Below the pieces are notes generated by a model. That model had not been told where the DNA came from and did no database searches. It was given only the letters and a program-made list of their open reading frames with translations. Shown piece after piece: positions 13,805-13,922 of a stretch of 13,922 nucleotides of DNA. This DNA comes from an uncultured Flavobacteriaceae bacterium. GTDB taxonomy: Bacteria > Bacteroidota > Bacteroidia > Flavobacteriales > Flavobacteriaceae. Location: contig CALITN010000141.1 in assembly GCA_938041595.1 (NCBI GenBank), positions 1-13,922 on the forward strand. Reading direction: 5' to 3'. Within the stretch, counting starts at the first letter, position 1; the number at the start of each line of letters is the position of its first letter. A program made the translations under genes and the position numbers.

Positions 13805-13921
13805 CTACTCCCCCAAATGCTGTTCTTGGGCGCCGACCAATAAAAGTTGGGTCTGTCGACCGTGGATATAGCGAAAGCCTTCCCTCCCCCAAAAGCCAGG
13901 TTCTTCCAGCATGACCCGAAT
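13805..13921 (-). CDS. Possible C-terminal end of a gene entering from the right edge
   Basis: In one minus-strand frame the last 38 codons before a TAG read as plausible protein, with segments such as RVMLEEPGFWGREGF and QTQLLLVGAQEQHLGE. I do not recognise the family. Two other minus-strand frames are also open here, so the frame choice rests on composition only and may be wrong. The alternative is that the whole right edge is a decayed mobile element or other non-coding sequence. Confidence 0.3.
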   Translation of the reverse strand: MRVMLEEPGFWGREGFRYIHGRQTQLLLVGAQEQHLGE

Positions 13922-13922
13922 G

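Noticed and set aside
13653..13914. Long open frames on both strands (79 and 80 residues, one with a TTG and one with an ATG start)
   Set aside because: They overlap each other on opposite strands, have atypical composition and no recognisable motif, and sit in the suspected decayed region. I treat them as chance open frames.

Overview
The window looks like chromosomal DNA from a member of the Bacteroidota, most likely a flavobacterium. The evidence is a GldH-type gliding-motility lipoprotein, a RicT/YaaT protein directly upstream of it, a PBP1A gene directly downstream, a TonB plug-like lipoprotein, split YeeE/YedE sulfur transporters, and promoter boxes of the Bacteroidota TAnnTTTG type. 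Coding density is high. No rRNA, tRNA, CRISPR array, phage module or intact insertion sequence was seen. Apart from the right edge this is mostly ordinary core genome; I did not find a clear undescribed defence or mobile system.

Region 1 (1-3743, + strand) is a sulfur operon: the end of a TauE/SafE exporter, a CstB-like protein with a persulfide-dioxygenase (metallo-beta-lactamase) domain and two rhodanese domains, and two short YeeE/YedE membrane proteins that overlap by ATGA. Together they would oxidise or detoxify persulfide and move sulfite or thiosulfate across the membrane. A secreted beta-barrel protein with a GTG start and an overlapping GNAT acetyltransferase follow.

Region 2 (3727-5976, - strand) is a tight three-gene operon: a tandem universal stress protein, an LpxR-like lipid A deacylase, and a small lipoprotein ending in a stand-alone TonB-receptor plug-like segment. 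Its promoter region carries a long G-run element that recurs upstream of the CBS gene in region 5.

Region 3 (6208-7402, + strand) is an overlapping pair: a crotonase-fold protein and a QueD/PTPS-type tetrahydropterin synthase.

Region 4 (7399-12566, - strand), read in the direction of transcription, is trhO (tRNA U34 hydroxylation), ricT, gldH and a class A penicillin-binding protein. ricT and gldH overlap by 8 bases.

Region 5 (12608-13393, - strand) is a CBS-pair protein followed by a small membrane protein, upstream of trhO. From 13394 to the right edge there is a long non-coding stretch with G-run motifs, short coding-like tracts in shifting frames, and possibly the last 38 codons of a minus-strand gene entering from outside the window.
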